Assembly (NCBI GenBank): GCA_016713525.1
Contig: JADJOZ010000012.1
Span: forward strand, 186,001-250,000
Reading direction: 5' to 3'
DNA: 64,000 bases
Source: Bacteroidota bacterium
GTDB lineage: Bacteria > Bacteroidota > Bacteroidia > AKYH767-A > OLB10
The number at the start of each line of letters is the position of its first letter. The stretch's first letter is position 1. This document shows, piece after piece, positions 49,174 to 60,033 of this stretch. A program made the position numbers and the translations under genes. Below the pieces are notes generated by a model that was not told the DNA's origin, did no database searches, and saw only the letters and a program-made list of their open reading frames with translations.

Positions 49174-49265
49174 GGCAAGTGGCAAGTTATGCCCTGAGAA
49201 TAGTCGAAAGTGTGACAAATCATCCCTGACTCCGCTTATGCTTCGGGTGATTTACATAGGGAATC

Positions 49266-49370
49266 TTTAATCCTTAATCTTTAATCCTTAATCCTTAATC
49301 CTTAATCCTTAATTCTTAATCCTTAATCCTTAATTCTTAATCCTTAATCCTTAATTCTTAATCCTTAATT
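49266..49370. repeat. Heptanucleotide array of 15 units (CTTAATC/CTTAATT/TTTAATC)
   Basis: Fifteen consecutive seven-base units fill 105 bases and end four bases before the mpl ATG (ctcc then ATG at 49375). Variants at the first and last unit position (C/T) are mixed in a non-random order. The array occupies the place where the ribosome-binding region and possibly the promoter of mpl must be. Confidence 0.95.
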
Positions 49371-49374
49371 CTCC

Positions 49375-50719
49375 ATGCGGGTTCATTTTATTGCAATAGG
49401 CGGTGCAGCTATGCACAATCTGGCTTTGGCCTTACATCATAAAGGCTATGTAGTCACCGGCTCTGATGATGAAATAAAGGAGCCTTCTTTATCGAGATTG
49501 CGTAATGCTGGCTTACTTCCTGAAAAGGAGGGATGGTTTCCTGAAAAATTGAATAACAGACCCGATGCGGTCATACTGGGAATGCATGCCCGAATTGATA
49601 ACCCTGAATTGCTGGCGGCAAAGATCTAGGCTTGAAAGTATATTCGTTTCCGGAATATTTTTACGAGCAATCTAAAGAGAAATTAAGGGTTGTGATTGGT
49701 GGTTCTCATGGAAAAACATCAATAACATCAATGATTCTCCATGTGCTTCGGGAAAACAATAAGGATTTCGATTACATGGTGGGATCAACTGTTGCAGGCT
49801 TCGACACTATGGTACGTTTAACAGAAACAGCACCTGTCATAATTTTGGAAGGAGATGAGTACCTGTCATCACCCATCGATCGCCGACCTAAATTTCATTT
49901 GTATCAGGCACATATTGGATTGCTAAGTGGAATTGCCTGGGATCATATTAATGTGTTTCCAACGTTCGAAAATTACGTTGAACCATTTGCAATTTTTGCA
50001 AATGGTATTCCCAAAGAAGGAAGCCTCATTTGGTTTAATGAAGATAAGGAGTTGCAAAAAATAGCATCTGACTTATCGGCAGGAGTCAATCAAACAGCAT
50101 ATGGCGTTCCTGAATACAGAATTGAAAATGGTAAATCAGTTGTAATTGCAGATGGTAAAGAATACGAATTACAAATTTTTGGCAAGCACAATCTCTGTAA
50201 TCTGGAGGGAGCGCGGGAAGTATGTAAGTTGCTGGGAGTATCTACTGAAAACTTTTATCGGGCTGCTAGTACTTTTTCCGGTGCCGGTCGCCGATTGGAG
50301 TTAGTGAAGGAATCAAATGATAGAGCCATTTACCGTGATTTTGCTCATTCTCCATCCAAATTAAAGGCTACTGTTGCAGCGGTAAAAGAACAGTTTCCAG
50401 AAAGAAAGCTGGTAGCATGTATGGAATTGCATACATTCAGCAGTTTGAGTGAGAATTTTCTGGAACAATATGCAGGAAGCATGAATGATGCGGATGTACC
50501 TGTTGTTTATTTTAATCCCAAAACTATAGCACACAAAAAGCTTGCAGCTATTTCAACAGAACAAGTTGTGAGAGCTTTTCAGAATAAAAATCTGGTGGTT
50601 TTACTAATCAGGAAGCCTTGCGAAACTATATTGAAAATAACTTTCTATCGAATAGCGTTTTACTAATGATGAGTTCAGGGACTTTTGATGGTCTTGATTT
50701 GAACAAATTTCAGATTTAA
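49375..50719 (+). CDS. mpl: UDP-N-acetylmuramate:L-Ala-gamma-D-Glu-meso-DAP ligase (two frameshifts)
   Basis: Mpl, the murein-peptide ligase that returns recycled tripeptide to UDP-MurNAc, about 447 residues. MRVHFIAIGGAAMHNLALALHHKG is the UDP-binding N-terminus, IGGSHGKTSITSM the ATP P-loop, LEGDEYLSSPIDRRPKF the Mpl-type substrate loop and YRDFAHSPSKLKATV the third-domain motif. One missing A near 49631 splits the frame (repaired as AAKDLGLKVYSFP) and one missing T near 50598 changes the end (repaired as LVVFTNQEALRNYIENNFL ... FDGLDLNKFQI, stop at 50717-50719). It implies meso-DAP peptidoglycan with recycling. Its start is preceded by a 105-base repeat array. Confidence 0.92.
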
Positions 50720-50888
50720 CACATTCAGGTAATTAAATTACCAACCTTGGAGGCAGATTTTCAACTGTTTATCAATGGATTTCGGCTGTTTACCAAATAA
50801 TTCCATATTTTAATCACAACATTTCAATAGTTTTCTAACTTTAGCCATTACAACTAAATTGATAGTAATGGCAAAGTTTTCCATACAA

Positions 50889-50918
50889 TTGATTTTTCTT
50901 CCTTTTCATCTAAATTTG
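50889..50918 (+). promoter_or_regulatory. Complete Bacteroidota promoter (TTG, 19 bp, TAAATTTG)
   Basis: The -33 TTG at 50889-50891 and the -7 TAAATTTG at 50911-50918 have exactly 19 bases between them, the canonical spacing. The ATG of the first surface-protein gene is 73 bases further on. No later complete promoter is obvious before the four closely spaced genes to 60033, so this may drive all of them. Confidence 0.65.
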
Positions 50919-50991
50919 ATAAACAATAATCATTAAATTCATATACTCAAAAAGAACAAATTAAAGTGTTCAAACTCTAAAAAAAATTACC

Positions 50992-52830
50992 ATGAAAATA
51001 AGTTTACGCTTCGCCATTATTCTAGCTTGTTTAATGTTGTCCTTAAATGCACAGGCTCAATTGCAAATAGTTGCTTCGGGACCTACGGATGTATGCTTTC
51101 CAAATGCACCTACATTATCTGTGGTAAATCCTCCTACAAATCTTACTTATCAATGGTTTGTTGTAGTAGGGAGTTGCTTTAATCATAATTCAGTTGTAAT
51201 TGGCACATCAACCTCCATTCAAGCTAATGGCACCAGTGGATATTTTTGTGTCGGAACAGATCCTGGCGGAAATGCGGAAGTTTCCAATACCATATTCGTT
51301 CGTGTGCTACCAGGTAGTATAGGTTCACTAATGTTACCACTTCCTTATTCTTCCACTCAGGTTTCTTGTTTGCCTTCCATTGATTTATGTATTCCTTATG
51401 AAATGGCTCCCCAAGGTTTCGTATCAACAATTAAATGGTATAGAAATAATGTTCAAATTGCAGGTGCTTCAACACTCAATTACACCGCAACATTAGCAGG
51501 ATATTATAAATATTCTGTATCAAACTCTTGTGCAACCTCCTTTTCTGATAGCGTAGAATTTATTTCACCTTCAAGTGTTCCACAATTTACTACAACTGCC
51601 GTTTCACCTGTTTGTAATGGCAATACCATCAATTTCACTGTTACAAATCCAATTCCCGGGCAACTTATACATGGCAGACAAGTAATTTTTTCATCAAGCG
51701 GATTTGTAGCATCTGGTTCAGGAATCAATTTCTCCTATATTGTTCCTTCAGCTTTAAATTTGTACGTTCGTCTTCAGTGTGTTACTACAGGTTGTGGTGT
51801 TCAGATTACCCCTGCAACAGGTTTTACTATTCAAAATATTTCCCGACAAATTTCACCATTTGCAACACAAAATCTTTGTCCGGGCGGTACCGTTAATTTT
51901 AGTATTAATCCTACAGGTGGCGTTACAGGAATTCAATGGAAGCGAAATGGCACTTCAATTCCAGGGGCAACTCAAAATACATATCCTGCTACCTTAGCTG
52001 GAATCTATAGTGCCGATGTAACAGCATCTTGTGGAGTTGCATCATCAAATTCTGTGACGGTGAATGCAGCAAGTGCACCAGCAGCCTCTATTTCAGCTAA
52101 CGGACCGTTGACATTTTGTGCAGGAAGCAACGTGATTCTGAATGCAAATTCAGGTACCGGACTTTCCTATCAATGGAAAAAATATGCCAATGTCATTGCC
52201 GGTGCCACAACATCTTCATTGACCGCTACCGGTGCAGGTAAGTATAAATGTATTGTGACCAATGCTGCAGGTTGTTCCAAAGCATCTAACACTGTAACTG
52301 TAATTGTGAATCCGCTTCCAACTGCAACTATAACTGCGGCCGGGCAAACAACTTTCTGCGTTGGAGGAAGTGTAGTGCTCTCAGCCAATACAGGAACGGG
52401 GCTAACATACCAATGGAAAAAATATGCAAATAATATAGGTGGTGCTATTAACTCTTCATATACAGCAACAGCTGCCGGTAAGTATAAATGCACCGTCACC
52501 AATGCTAATGGATGTTCAAAAGCATCCAATGCAATTACAGTTTCTGTGCCGTGCAGAATTGCCGGCCCCACCACAACAGATCTTTCAGTAATGAAGGCTG
52601 TTTTGTACCCCAATCCTTCAGATGGCACATTTGAAATTAAAATTAACAACTCCATTCCGGAGCCATTCGACATTTCAATCACTGATTTATCAGGTCGGCT
52701 TATCAAGAGTGAATTTCAATTCTTATCCGATCGAACCATTGTAATCAGCAATCTGGAAACTGGAATGTACTTTGTTATTTTAAGTGGGGAAAATGAACGG
52801 ATTGTGCTGAAGGCCATCGTTAAAAATTAA
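50992..52830 (+). CDS. Secreted Ig-like repeat protein with T9SS sorting domain (A)
   Basis: A 612-residue surface protein. MKISLRFAIILACLMLSLNAQAQ is the signal peptide. Two degenerate and then two well-formed Ig-like repeats of about 77 residues follow; the unit has the pattern TFCAGG-x-V, YQWKKYAN, GKYKCxVTNAxGCSK. After VPCRIAGPTTT comes a type A sorting domain (LYPNPSDGTFEIKINNS to ENERIVLKAIVKN). Conserved cysteines within each repeat could form disulphides. Its 3' end matches the gene A' at 55439, and the next gene starts 14 bases downstream. No enzymatic motif is seen; adhesion or matrix-binding is the usual role proposed for such proteins. Confidence 0.88.
   Translation: MKISLRFAIILACLMLSLNAQAQLQIVASGPTDVCFPNAPTLSVVNPPTNLTYQWFVVVGSCFNHNSVVIGTSTSIQANGTSGYFCVGTDPGGNAEVSNTIFVRVLPGSIGSLMLPLPYSSTQVSCLPSIDLCIPYEMAPQGFVSTIKWYRNNVQIAGASTLNYTATLAGYYKYSVSNSCATSFSDSVEFISPSSVPQFTTTAVSPVCNGNTINFTVTNPIPGQLIHGRQVIFSSSGFVASGSGINFSYIVPSALNLYVRLQCVTTGCGVQITPATGFTIQNISRQISPFATQNLCPGGTVNFSINPTGGVTGIQWKRNGTSIPGATQNTYPATLAGIYSADVTASCGVASSNSVTVNAASAPAASISANGPLTFCAGSNVILNANSGTGLSYQWKKYANVIAGATTSSLTATGAGKYKCIVTNAAGCSKASNTVTVIVNPLPTATITAAGQTTFCVGGSVVLSANTGTGLTYQWKKYANNIGGAINSSYTATAAGKYKCTVTNANGCSKASNAITVSVPCRIAGPTTTDLSVMKAVLYPNPSDGTFEIKINNSIPEPFDISITDLSGRLIKSEFQFLSDRTIVISNLETGMYFVILSGENERIVLKAIVKN
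52081..52550. repeat. Ig-like repeat units, gene A
   Basis: Two adjacent units of about 235 bases with near-identical blocks such as caatggaaaaaatatgc. The same unit recurs at about 54665-55150, 56690-57175, 59290-59780 and 62470-63180. Confidence 0.8.
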
Positions 52831-52844
52831 AATGAATTCCATCA

Positions 52845-55411
52845 ATGAAAAAGCTGCTAATTTTACTACTGATATTAATCTCCGACCTTGCAAAAAGTCA
52901 GCCATTTGTTTACATTCCTGATCCAATATTCCGGCAGTCATTGAATAACGAGGTTCCAGGTTGTATCATAGGTGATTCGCTCAACACTTCTGATCCGGGA
53001 CTCATCGGACTTACGGATCTCGATATTGCCGGGTTAGGAATATGGGACATAACGGGCATCACTTTCCTTCCTTCACTCTTTAGTCTTAACTGCTCTTACA
53101 ATCAGATATCTTATTTGCCGACATTACCTCCGTCATTGCAGGGATTGTACATGGGGCATAATCAACTCAGTTATTTCCCGTTAGCACAACTCACAAACAT
53201 CACTTCACTTAAAATAGATTACAATCCTATTGGCTCCATTGCTTTGATACCGCCTTCTCTTGTTGATCTTGATGTTACTGGCTGCAATATCAGCTCCATT
53301 CCTCCATTGCCACCAATCCTTTATGCCCTGAAATGTGGCAACAACAATCTTACGCTTTTACCGGCATTACCATCAAGTCTGCAATATCTTGACTGTAGTA
53401 ATAACAACATCACGAGTCTTCCAACACTTCCAAATGGACTCTTTACTCTTGTCGCATCTGGTAACAGTTTGTTTTGCATTCCTAATCTGCCAACAAACCC
53501 ATCATTTACTTCAGACATAGGATATTCCATCTGTGTTCCTCAAGGCACCCCGAATACATGGTATCCAAGAACTGCAATCACAGCAATCTCCGGTTTGGAA
53601 CTTGCTAATTGTTTTAGCATCGGAACAAAATGTTATGTTGGTGGAGGTTCTCCTAACACAGCTAACGCCTATTTTTGGGAATTTAATTCTGTAACAAATG
53701 CATGGACTCAAAAAGCAAATGTTCCAGTGCAAGGCCGATTACAACCTGTTGCTTTTAGCATTGGAAATAAAGGTTACTTAGGAATGGGACAAGGAACAAA
53801 TCCTCTTTTAAATAATGATATTTGGGAATACAATCCAACTGCAAATAATTGGACTCAAAAAGCTTCTTATCCCGGAACCGGTTACATGGGAATGTCTTCC
53901 TTTGTGATTGGCGATAAAGCTTATGTTGGATTAGGGATTGGACTTAATTATACTTTCCCAAATACATTCTATAAATTTGATCCTGATGCTAATTCATGGA
54001 CTTCCATAGCAAACTTCCGGGAGTAGGTCGCCGCGATGCAGCATGTTCTCTATTGGCACCAAGGGTTATGTTTGTGCTGGCGATGGAGCCAATAGTTTGC
54101 TTGCAACATGTTATACCTACAACTCATCAATTAATGCATGGAATTCTATCGCTTCAACACCGGATAATTTGGATGAAGCTGCTGCATTTTCTATCAATGG
54201 CAAAGGTTACATAGCAGGAGGACAGTATACATTTTGGAACGGACCAAATAGAAACTATTTAATTCAATATGATCCGATAATAAATAGCTGGACTTCAAAG
54301 CGGATATGCCAACTTTGGGCAGACGTAGAACAACCGGATGTAACATCAAAGGAAGAGGTTATGTTGGAACAGGATTGTTAAATTTTCCGGAGGAGGATCC
54401 TCTCGAACCAACGATTGGTGGGAATACACACCAACTTGTTATACTCCTTCAACTCAGATTTTCACCACCGGCAATACAGGTGCCTGCACAGGTGACAGTA
54501 TTTTGCTTTTTGCCCATCCGGGCAATTGCTATCAGTGGAAACGAAACGGCACAACGATCAGTGGAGCTACTTCTGAAAATTATCTACGCCAAATTGAGTG
54601 GAGACTATACCTGTGTAATCTCCAATGCCGGTGTAGTTCATTAACTACTAGTCGATAACAATTACAATCAACAGTCAGCCAACAGCAACTATAACTGCAG
54701 CGGCGCAACCACTTTTGTGCCGGTAAGGACGTAACACTTAACTCATCAACAGGTGCAGGGTATACCTACCAATGGAAAAAATATGGTAATGTTGTTTCAG
54801 GTGCTACTTCTGCTTCTTACACCGCTTCAAAAGCCGGTAACTATAAAGTAGTTGTCACCAATTCAGGTGGCTGCTCCAAAAGCTCAAATAATATATCGGT
54901 AACAGTGAATCCACTCCCAACAGCATCCATAACTGCGGCCGGTCCGACTACTTTTTGTGCAGGTGGAAGTGTGGTTCTTAATGCTAATACTGGAACGGGT
55001 TTAACCTACCAATGGAAAAAATATGCTAACAACATTGTAAGTGCTGTCAATGCTTCATACACTGCCGCTGTGGCAGGAAAATATAAATGTGTAGTCACAA
55101 ATGCCAATGGATGTTCAAAGGGATCAAATGCTATTACGGTTTCTGTGCCGTGCAGAGTAGGGGAGTTTGATCAAGGTCAATTTAAGATTTATCCTATTCC
55201 TTCAACTGGCATGATCACAGTAGAAGAAAGGACGGATGCATTGTTTCCGGAAATCTTCGAAATATTAGACCTGAATGGTAAAATTGTTTTAACACAAATA
55301 CTTTGGGGTCATTCAACGGCGATAAAGGTGGACCATCTCGCACCTGGAATGTATATAGGACATTTAAAAAATAACACCTCCGGTAATAAAATAAAAATAG
55401 TCCTTCAATAA
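52845..55411 (+). pseudogene. LRR-kelch-Ig surface protein with T9SS domain (B), multiply frameshifted copy
   Basis: Nearly identical at nucleotide level to the intact gene at 57469-60033, but broken by at least six small indels, all between about 54016 and 54730. Before that it is open and encodes a signal peptide, a leucine-rich repeat block of the LPxLPPSLxxL type and kelch-type units (FNSVTNAWTQKANVP). After it the Ig-like repeats and the C-terminus are again in frame. The C-terminus (VPCRVGEFDQGQFKIYPIPS to TSGNKIKIVLQ) differs from that of B' although the rest is alike. It may be a decaying duplicate or a functional gene with consensus errors; about 855 residues if intact. Confidence 0.7.
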
Positions 55412-55438
55412 GTCACTTATGAACCAATATTTATAAGA

Positions 55439-57454
55439 ATGGTAAAGACAATTAAATATATATTGCTAATAGCTGCTTATGTTTTAATCAAAAGAAACGC
55501 AAACGCCCAAATAGTAACATCGTTAAATTGCAGTCCGGTCAATAACACGGTAATTTCTCTAAGTGAAGGTCAGGGAAATACATTATATATTGTTTCAGGT
55601 TCACAAATTTTTGCCAGTAATCCTTTTACAGGTTGTACAAATATTCAATTTCCAGATCAAAATTATGTGATTAGGACAAGTTGTTTTTACAATGGCGCTT
55701 TGTATGTTGGAGGTTACAGCACTTTAGGCATGAATGATACAACTGAGATTTACAAATATTCAAACGGATCCTGGAGCATTGCAGGAAAACTTCCAAATGC
55801 GTATATACGCTGCATGACAGTTTTTAACAACGAACTTTATATTGGTGGTGAGTTTCAATCAGTGAATGGAATAACTTCAACTCATATTGCCAAATTTAAT
55901 GGTACCAACTGGGCAGCGGTGGGAGGTGGTTTAGGAAGTCTTTTTGAAGTTCGGTCATTAACTGTGTATAATAACAATTTGTATGCAGCAGGAAGTCAAA
56001 TTTCTAATGATGCGTTTGTATATGTTTTAATGTCTGGAAATTGGTACACATCAGCCATTGTATCAAATAATGGTGCATTTACCATGATTGATGCAATGAC
56101 AGAATTCAATGGAAATTTGGTAATTGGGGGTATGTTTAGTAGTGTGAATGGTACAGCAGCCACCAACATTGCTTTATTAACAGGCACAAATTGGTCTTCA
56201 TTAGGATCAGGGTTAACCGGCAGCCACGGAAGAGTAAGTACATTGAGTATGTATCACAATAAATTATACGCCGGAGGTGGTTTTACTGAATCTGGTGGAA
56301 CAGTTTTAAATAATATTGCAGAGTGGAATGGATTTAATTGGTCCGATGTTTCTGGTGGATTGCCTGATGGCACAGTTTTGTGTTTGAAACCTTTTCTTGG
56401 TAGTTTAATTTGTGGAGGATTTTTCACAATCCCACCAAGTGGTGTTAATAATTACTTAGCCAAGGTCAGTGATTGTACAACTCAAATTTCAACTTCCGGA
56501 TCTACATCTTTTGTACAGGAAATACTAAAACTTTAACCGCCTCCCCGGGAACTGCTTATCAATGGTATAAAAACGGTTCAATAATTTCCGGGTGCAACGG
56601 CCGGAACTTATAATGCTTCTTCTGCAGGATCCTATGTCTGCTTTATTACCAACAATTGTGGCCTCTCAGTATCAAATGCGTTAGTGCTTACCACCAATGC
56701 TCTTCCAAATGCAAACATTTCTGCAATAGGTTCTACCACTTTTTGTGCTGGTGGAAGTGTGCTGTTAACCGTTAGCCTTGGTGTAAACAATTCATATCAA
56801 TGGAAAAAGTACAGTAATAATATTGCAGGTGCAAATGGACACAATTATACAGCTACAACAGCAGGTAAATTTAAATGTGAGGTAACATCTCCTGCTGGTT
56901 GCAGCAAATCATCAAGTGTGATAGAAGTAGTTGTCAATCCACTTCCAACAGCCACCATCACTGCCGGGGGACCGACCACTTTTTGTGCAGGTGGCAGTGT
57001 GGCACTGAATGCAAACACCGGAACAGGATTAACATACCAATGGAAAAAGTATTCGAACAACCTGGTCGGTGCGGTAAATGCAACTTACATAGCAACAACT
57101 GCAGGAAAGTATAAATGCACTGTTACTAATACCAATGGATGTTCACGTGCATCGAATGCTATTACGGTTGCGGTGCCATGCAGAATTGCCAGACCCACAA
57201 CTGATAATTCAGAAATGCAGGCTGTTTTGTACCCTAATCCTTCAAATGGCACATTTGAAATTAAACTTAACAACTCTATTCCGGAGCCATTCGACATTTC
57301 AATCACCGATCTATCAGGAAGACATGTCAAATCTGAAATGCATTTGATTTCTGATGAAAGTATTGAAATCAGCAACCTGGAAACAGGAATGTACTTTGTT
57401 ACTATAATCGGGGAAAATGAACGGATTGTTCTTAAAGCCATCGTTAATAATTAA
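55439..57454 (+). CDS. Propeller and Ig-like surface protein with T9SS domain (A', two compensating indels)
   Basis: About 671 residues. MVKTIKYILLIAAYVLIKRNANAQ is a signal peptide. Residues 25-345 contain propeller-like units of the form NNELYIGGEFQSVNG, HIAKFNGTNWAAVGGG and MYHNKLYAGGGFTESG, not related to gene B's kelch block. Then come one degenerate and two well-formed Ig-like repeats, VPCRIARPTTD, and a sorting domain nearly identical to that of A (LYPNPSNGTFEIKLNNS to ENERIVLKAIVNN). A missing T near 56508 and an extra G near 56591 cancel each other; the stretch between reads GNTKTLTASPGTAYQWYKNG. Gene B' starts 14 bases downstream. Confidence 0.83.
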
Positions 57455-57468
57455 AATTAAATCCTGAA

Positions 57469-60033
57469 ATGAAAAAGCAGTTACTGTTAATACTGATATT
57501 AATCTCCGGCATTGCAAAAAGTCAGCCTTTTATTTATATTCCTGATCCAATATTCCGGCAGGCTTTGAATATTGAGGTTCCGGGTTGTATCATAGGTGAT
57601 TCGCTCAACACTTCTGATCCGGGACTCATCGGACTTACAAATCTCGATATTGCCGGGTTAGGAATATGGGACATTACAGGAATCACTTACCTTCCTGCAC
57701 TCTTTAGTCTTAACTGCTCATACAATCAGATATCCTACTTACCGTCATTGCCTCCCTCATTGCAGGGATTGTATATGGGGCATAATCAACTCAGCTATTT
57801 CCCGGTAGCACAACTCACAAACATCACTTCACTTAAAATAGATTACAATCCTATTGGCTCCATTGCTTTGATACCGCCTTCTCTTGTTGATCTTGATGTT
57901 ACTGGCTGCAATATCAGCTCCATTCCTCCATTGCCACCAATCCTTTATGCCCTGAAATGTGGCAACAACAATCTTACGCTTTTACCGGCATTACCATCAA
58001 GTCTGCAATATCTTGACTGCAGTAATAACCACATCACCAGTCTTCCAACACTTCCAAATGTGTTGAATGCTTTGGCAGCATCAGGTAACGGCTTGTTTTG
58101 TATTCCTAACCTGCCAACAAACCCATCATTTACTTCAGACATCGGATATTCCATCTGTGTTCCACAGGGTACACCGAATACCTGGTATCCAAGAACTGCA
58201 ATTACAGCAATCTCCGGTTTAGAACTTGCTAATTGTTTTAGCATCGGAACAAAATGTTATGTTGGCGGAGGTTCTCCTAACACAGCTAACGCCTATTTCT
58301 GGGAATTTAATTCTGTAACAAATGCATGGACTCAAAAAGCAAATGTTCCAGTGCAAGGCCGATTACAACCTGTTGCTTTTAGCATTGGAAATAAAGGTTA
58401 CTTAGGAATGGGACAAGGAACAAATCCCATCTCAAATAATGATATTTGGGAATACAATCCAACTACAAATAATTGGACACAAAAAGCTGCTTATCCAGGA
58501 ACCGGTTACATGGGGATGTCTTCCTTTGTGATTGGCGATAAAGCATATGTAGGATTAGGGATAGGACTTAATTATACTTTCCCAAATACTTTCTATAAAT
58601 TTGATCCTGATGCTAATTCATGGACTTCCATAGCAAACTTCCCTGGAGTAGGTCGCCGCGATGCAGCATGCTTCTCTATTGGCACCAATGGTTATGTTTG
58701 TGCTGGCGATGGAGCCAATAGTTTGCTTGCAACATGCTATACCTACAACTCATCAATTAATGTATGGAATTCTATCGCTTCAACACCGGATAATTTGGAT
58801 GAAGCTGCTGCATTTTCTATCAATGGCAAAGGTTACATAGCAGGAGGTGAGTATACATTTTGGAACGGACCAAATAGAAACTATTTAATTCAATATGATC
58901 CGATAATAAATAGCTGGACTTCCAAAGCGGATATGCCAACTTTGGGCAGACGTAGAACAACCGGATGTAACATCAAAGGAAGAGGTTATGTTGGAACTGG
59001 ATTGTTAAATTTATCTGGAGGAGGATCCTCTCAAACCAACGATTGGTGGGAATACACTCCAACATGTTACACTCCTTCAACCCAGATTTTCACCACCGGC
59101 AATACAGGTGCCTGCACAGGTGACAGTATTTTGCTTTTTACCCATCCGGGCAATTTCTATCAGTGGAAACGAAACGGCACAACGATCAGTGGAGCTACTT
59201 CTGAAAATTTCTACGCCAAATTGAGTGGAGTATATACCTGTGTAATCTCCAATGCCTGTAGTTCATTAACTACTCAGTCGATAACAATTACAATCAACAG
59301 TCAGCCAACAGCAACTATAACTGCAGCCGGCGCAACCACTTTTTGTGCCGGTAACGACGTAACACTTAACTCATCAACAGGTGCAGGGTATACCTACCAA
59401 TGGAAAAAATATGGTAATGTTGTTTCAGGTGCTACTTCTGCTTCTTACACCGCTTCAAAAGCCGGTAACTACAAAGTAGTTGTCACCAATTCAGGTGGCT
59501 GCTCCAAAAGCTCCAACAATATATCGGTAACAGTGAATCCACTCCCAACAGCATCCATAACTGCGGCCGGTCCGACTACTTTTTGTGCAGGTGGAAGTGT
59601 GGTTCTTAATGCTAACACAGGAACGGGGCTAACATACCAATGGAAAAAATATGCTAACAACATTGTGGGTGCTGTCAATGCTTCATACACTGCCGCTGTG
59701 GCGGGAAAATATAAATGTGTGGTCACCAATGCCAATGGATGTTCAAAGGGATCAAATGCAATTATTGTGAGTGTACCATGCAGGGTAGGGGAATTTGCAG
59801 AAATACCATTCGATATCTATCCAAATCCTTCTTCCGGATTATTCAAAGTTGTTAATGGAGAGAATGAGAATGCAACACTTGAAATAAAAGATGTAACAGG
59901 TAAACTCATCTATGGTTCGCAACTGTTTGATCAGGAAACTGAAATCGATTTGACAATGTTTCCTGCAGGAATTTATATTGCATTTCTTAAAACTGATAGT
60001 TCAACTCAGATGAAGAAATTGATTATTCGATGA
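57469..60033 (+). CDS. LRR-kelch-Ig surface protein with T9SS domain (B', intact)
   Basis: An 854-residue protein with an uninterrupted frame. Signal peptide MKKQLLLILILISGIAKSQ; residues 70-215 a leucine-rich block with period 20-21 of the type LPxLPPSLxxLxCxxNxLT (SSLQYLDCSNNHITSLPTLP); residues 235-545 kelch-type units (FNSVTNAWTQKANVPVQGR, YNPTTNNWTQKAAYPGTG, YDPIINSWTSKADMPTLGR); one degenerate and two full Ig-like repeats; linker VPCRVGEFAEI; sorting domain NPSSGLFKVVNGENENATLEI to STQMKKLIIR. It is the best reference for repairing gene B. Probably surface-exposed and involved in binding; target unknown. Confidence 0.92.
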   Translation: MKKQLLLILILISGIAKSQPFIYIPDPIFRQALNIEVPGCIIGDSLNTSDPGLIGLTNLDIAGLGIWDITGITYLPALFSLNCSYNQISYLPSLPPSLQGLYMGHNQLSYFPVAQLTNITSLKIDYNPIGSIALIPPSLVDLDVTGCNISSIPPLPPILYALKCGNNNLTLLPALPSSLQYLDCSNNHITSLPTLPNVLNALAASGNGLFCIPNLPTNPSFTSDIGYSICVPQGTPNTWYPRTAITAISGLELANCFSIGTKCYVGGGSPNTANAYFWEFNSVTNAWTQKANVPVQGRLQPVAFSIGNKGYLGMGQGTNPISNNDIWEYNPTTNNWTQKAAYPGTGYMGMSSFVIGDKAYVGLGIGLNYTFPNTFYKFDPDANSWTSIANFPGVGRRDAACFSIGTNGYVCAGDGANSLLATCYTYNSSINVWNSIASTPDNLDEAAAFSINGKGYIAGGEYTFWNGPNRNYLIQYDPIINSWTSKADMPTLGRRRTTGCNIKGRGYVGTGLLNLSGGGSSQTNDWWEYTPTCYTPSTQIFTTGNTGACTGDSILLFTHPGNFYQWKRNGTTISGATSENFYAKLSGVYTCVISNACSSLTTQSITITINSQPTATITAAGATTFCAGNDVTLNSSTGAGYTYQWKKYGNVVSGATSASYTASKAGNYKVVVTNSGGCSKSSNNISVTVNPLPTASITAAGPTTFCAGGSVVLNANTGTGLTYQWKKYANNIVGAVNASYTAAVAGKYKCVVTNANGCSKGSNAIIVSVPCRVGEFAEIPFDIYPNPSSGLFKVVNGENENATLEIKDVTGKLIYGSQLFDQETEIDLTMFPAGIYIAFLKTDSSTQMKKLIIR

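Larger units (their letters stand above)
48869..49374. other. Gene-free gap filled with simple and short interspersed repeats
   Basis: This 506-base stretch between the metallo-hydrolase and mpl has no believable gene. The left 190 bases are AT-rich without visible structure. From 49058 it consists almost wholly of tandem repeats, described separately: a GTGGCAA heptamer array, two copies of a 32-base unit, a related degenerate copy, and a second heptamer array that reaches the mpl start codon. Confidence 0.85.
50992..60033 (+). repeat. Large tandem duplication of a two-gene cassette (A-B and A'-B')
   Basis: Genes at 50992-52830 and 52845-55411 form a unit repeated at 55439-57454 and 57469-60033. 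B and B' match closely for most of their length; A and A' match mainly in their last two Ig repeats and sorting domains. Both A-B junctions have 14 bases between stop and start. Confidence 0.8.

Noticed and set aside
49006..49218. Minus-strand frame with repeated LPLATCH peptide
   Set aside because: It is produced by translating the AGTGGCA heptamer array and has no start context or homologue I recognise.
49266..49370. Heptamer array as a telomere-like or CRISPR-like element
   Set aside because: Units are adjacent with no spacers, so it is not CRISPR, and it lies inside a chromosomal contig with genes on both sides, so a telomere role is not supported.
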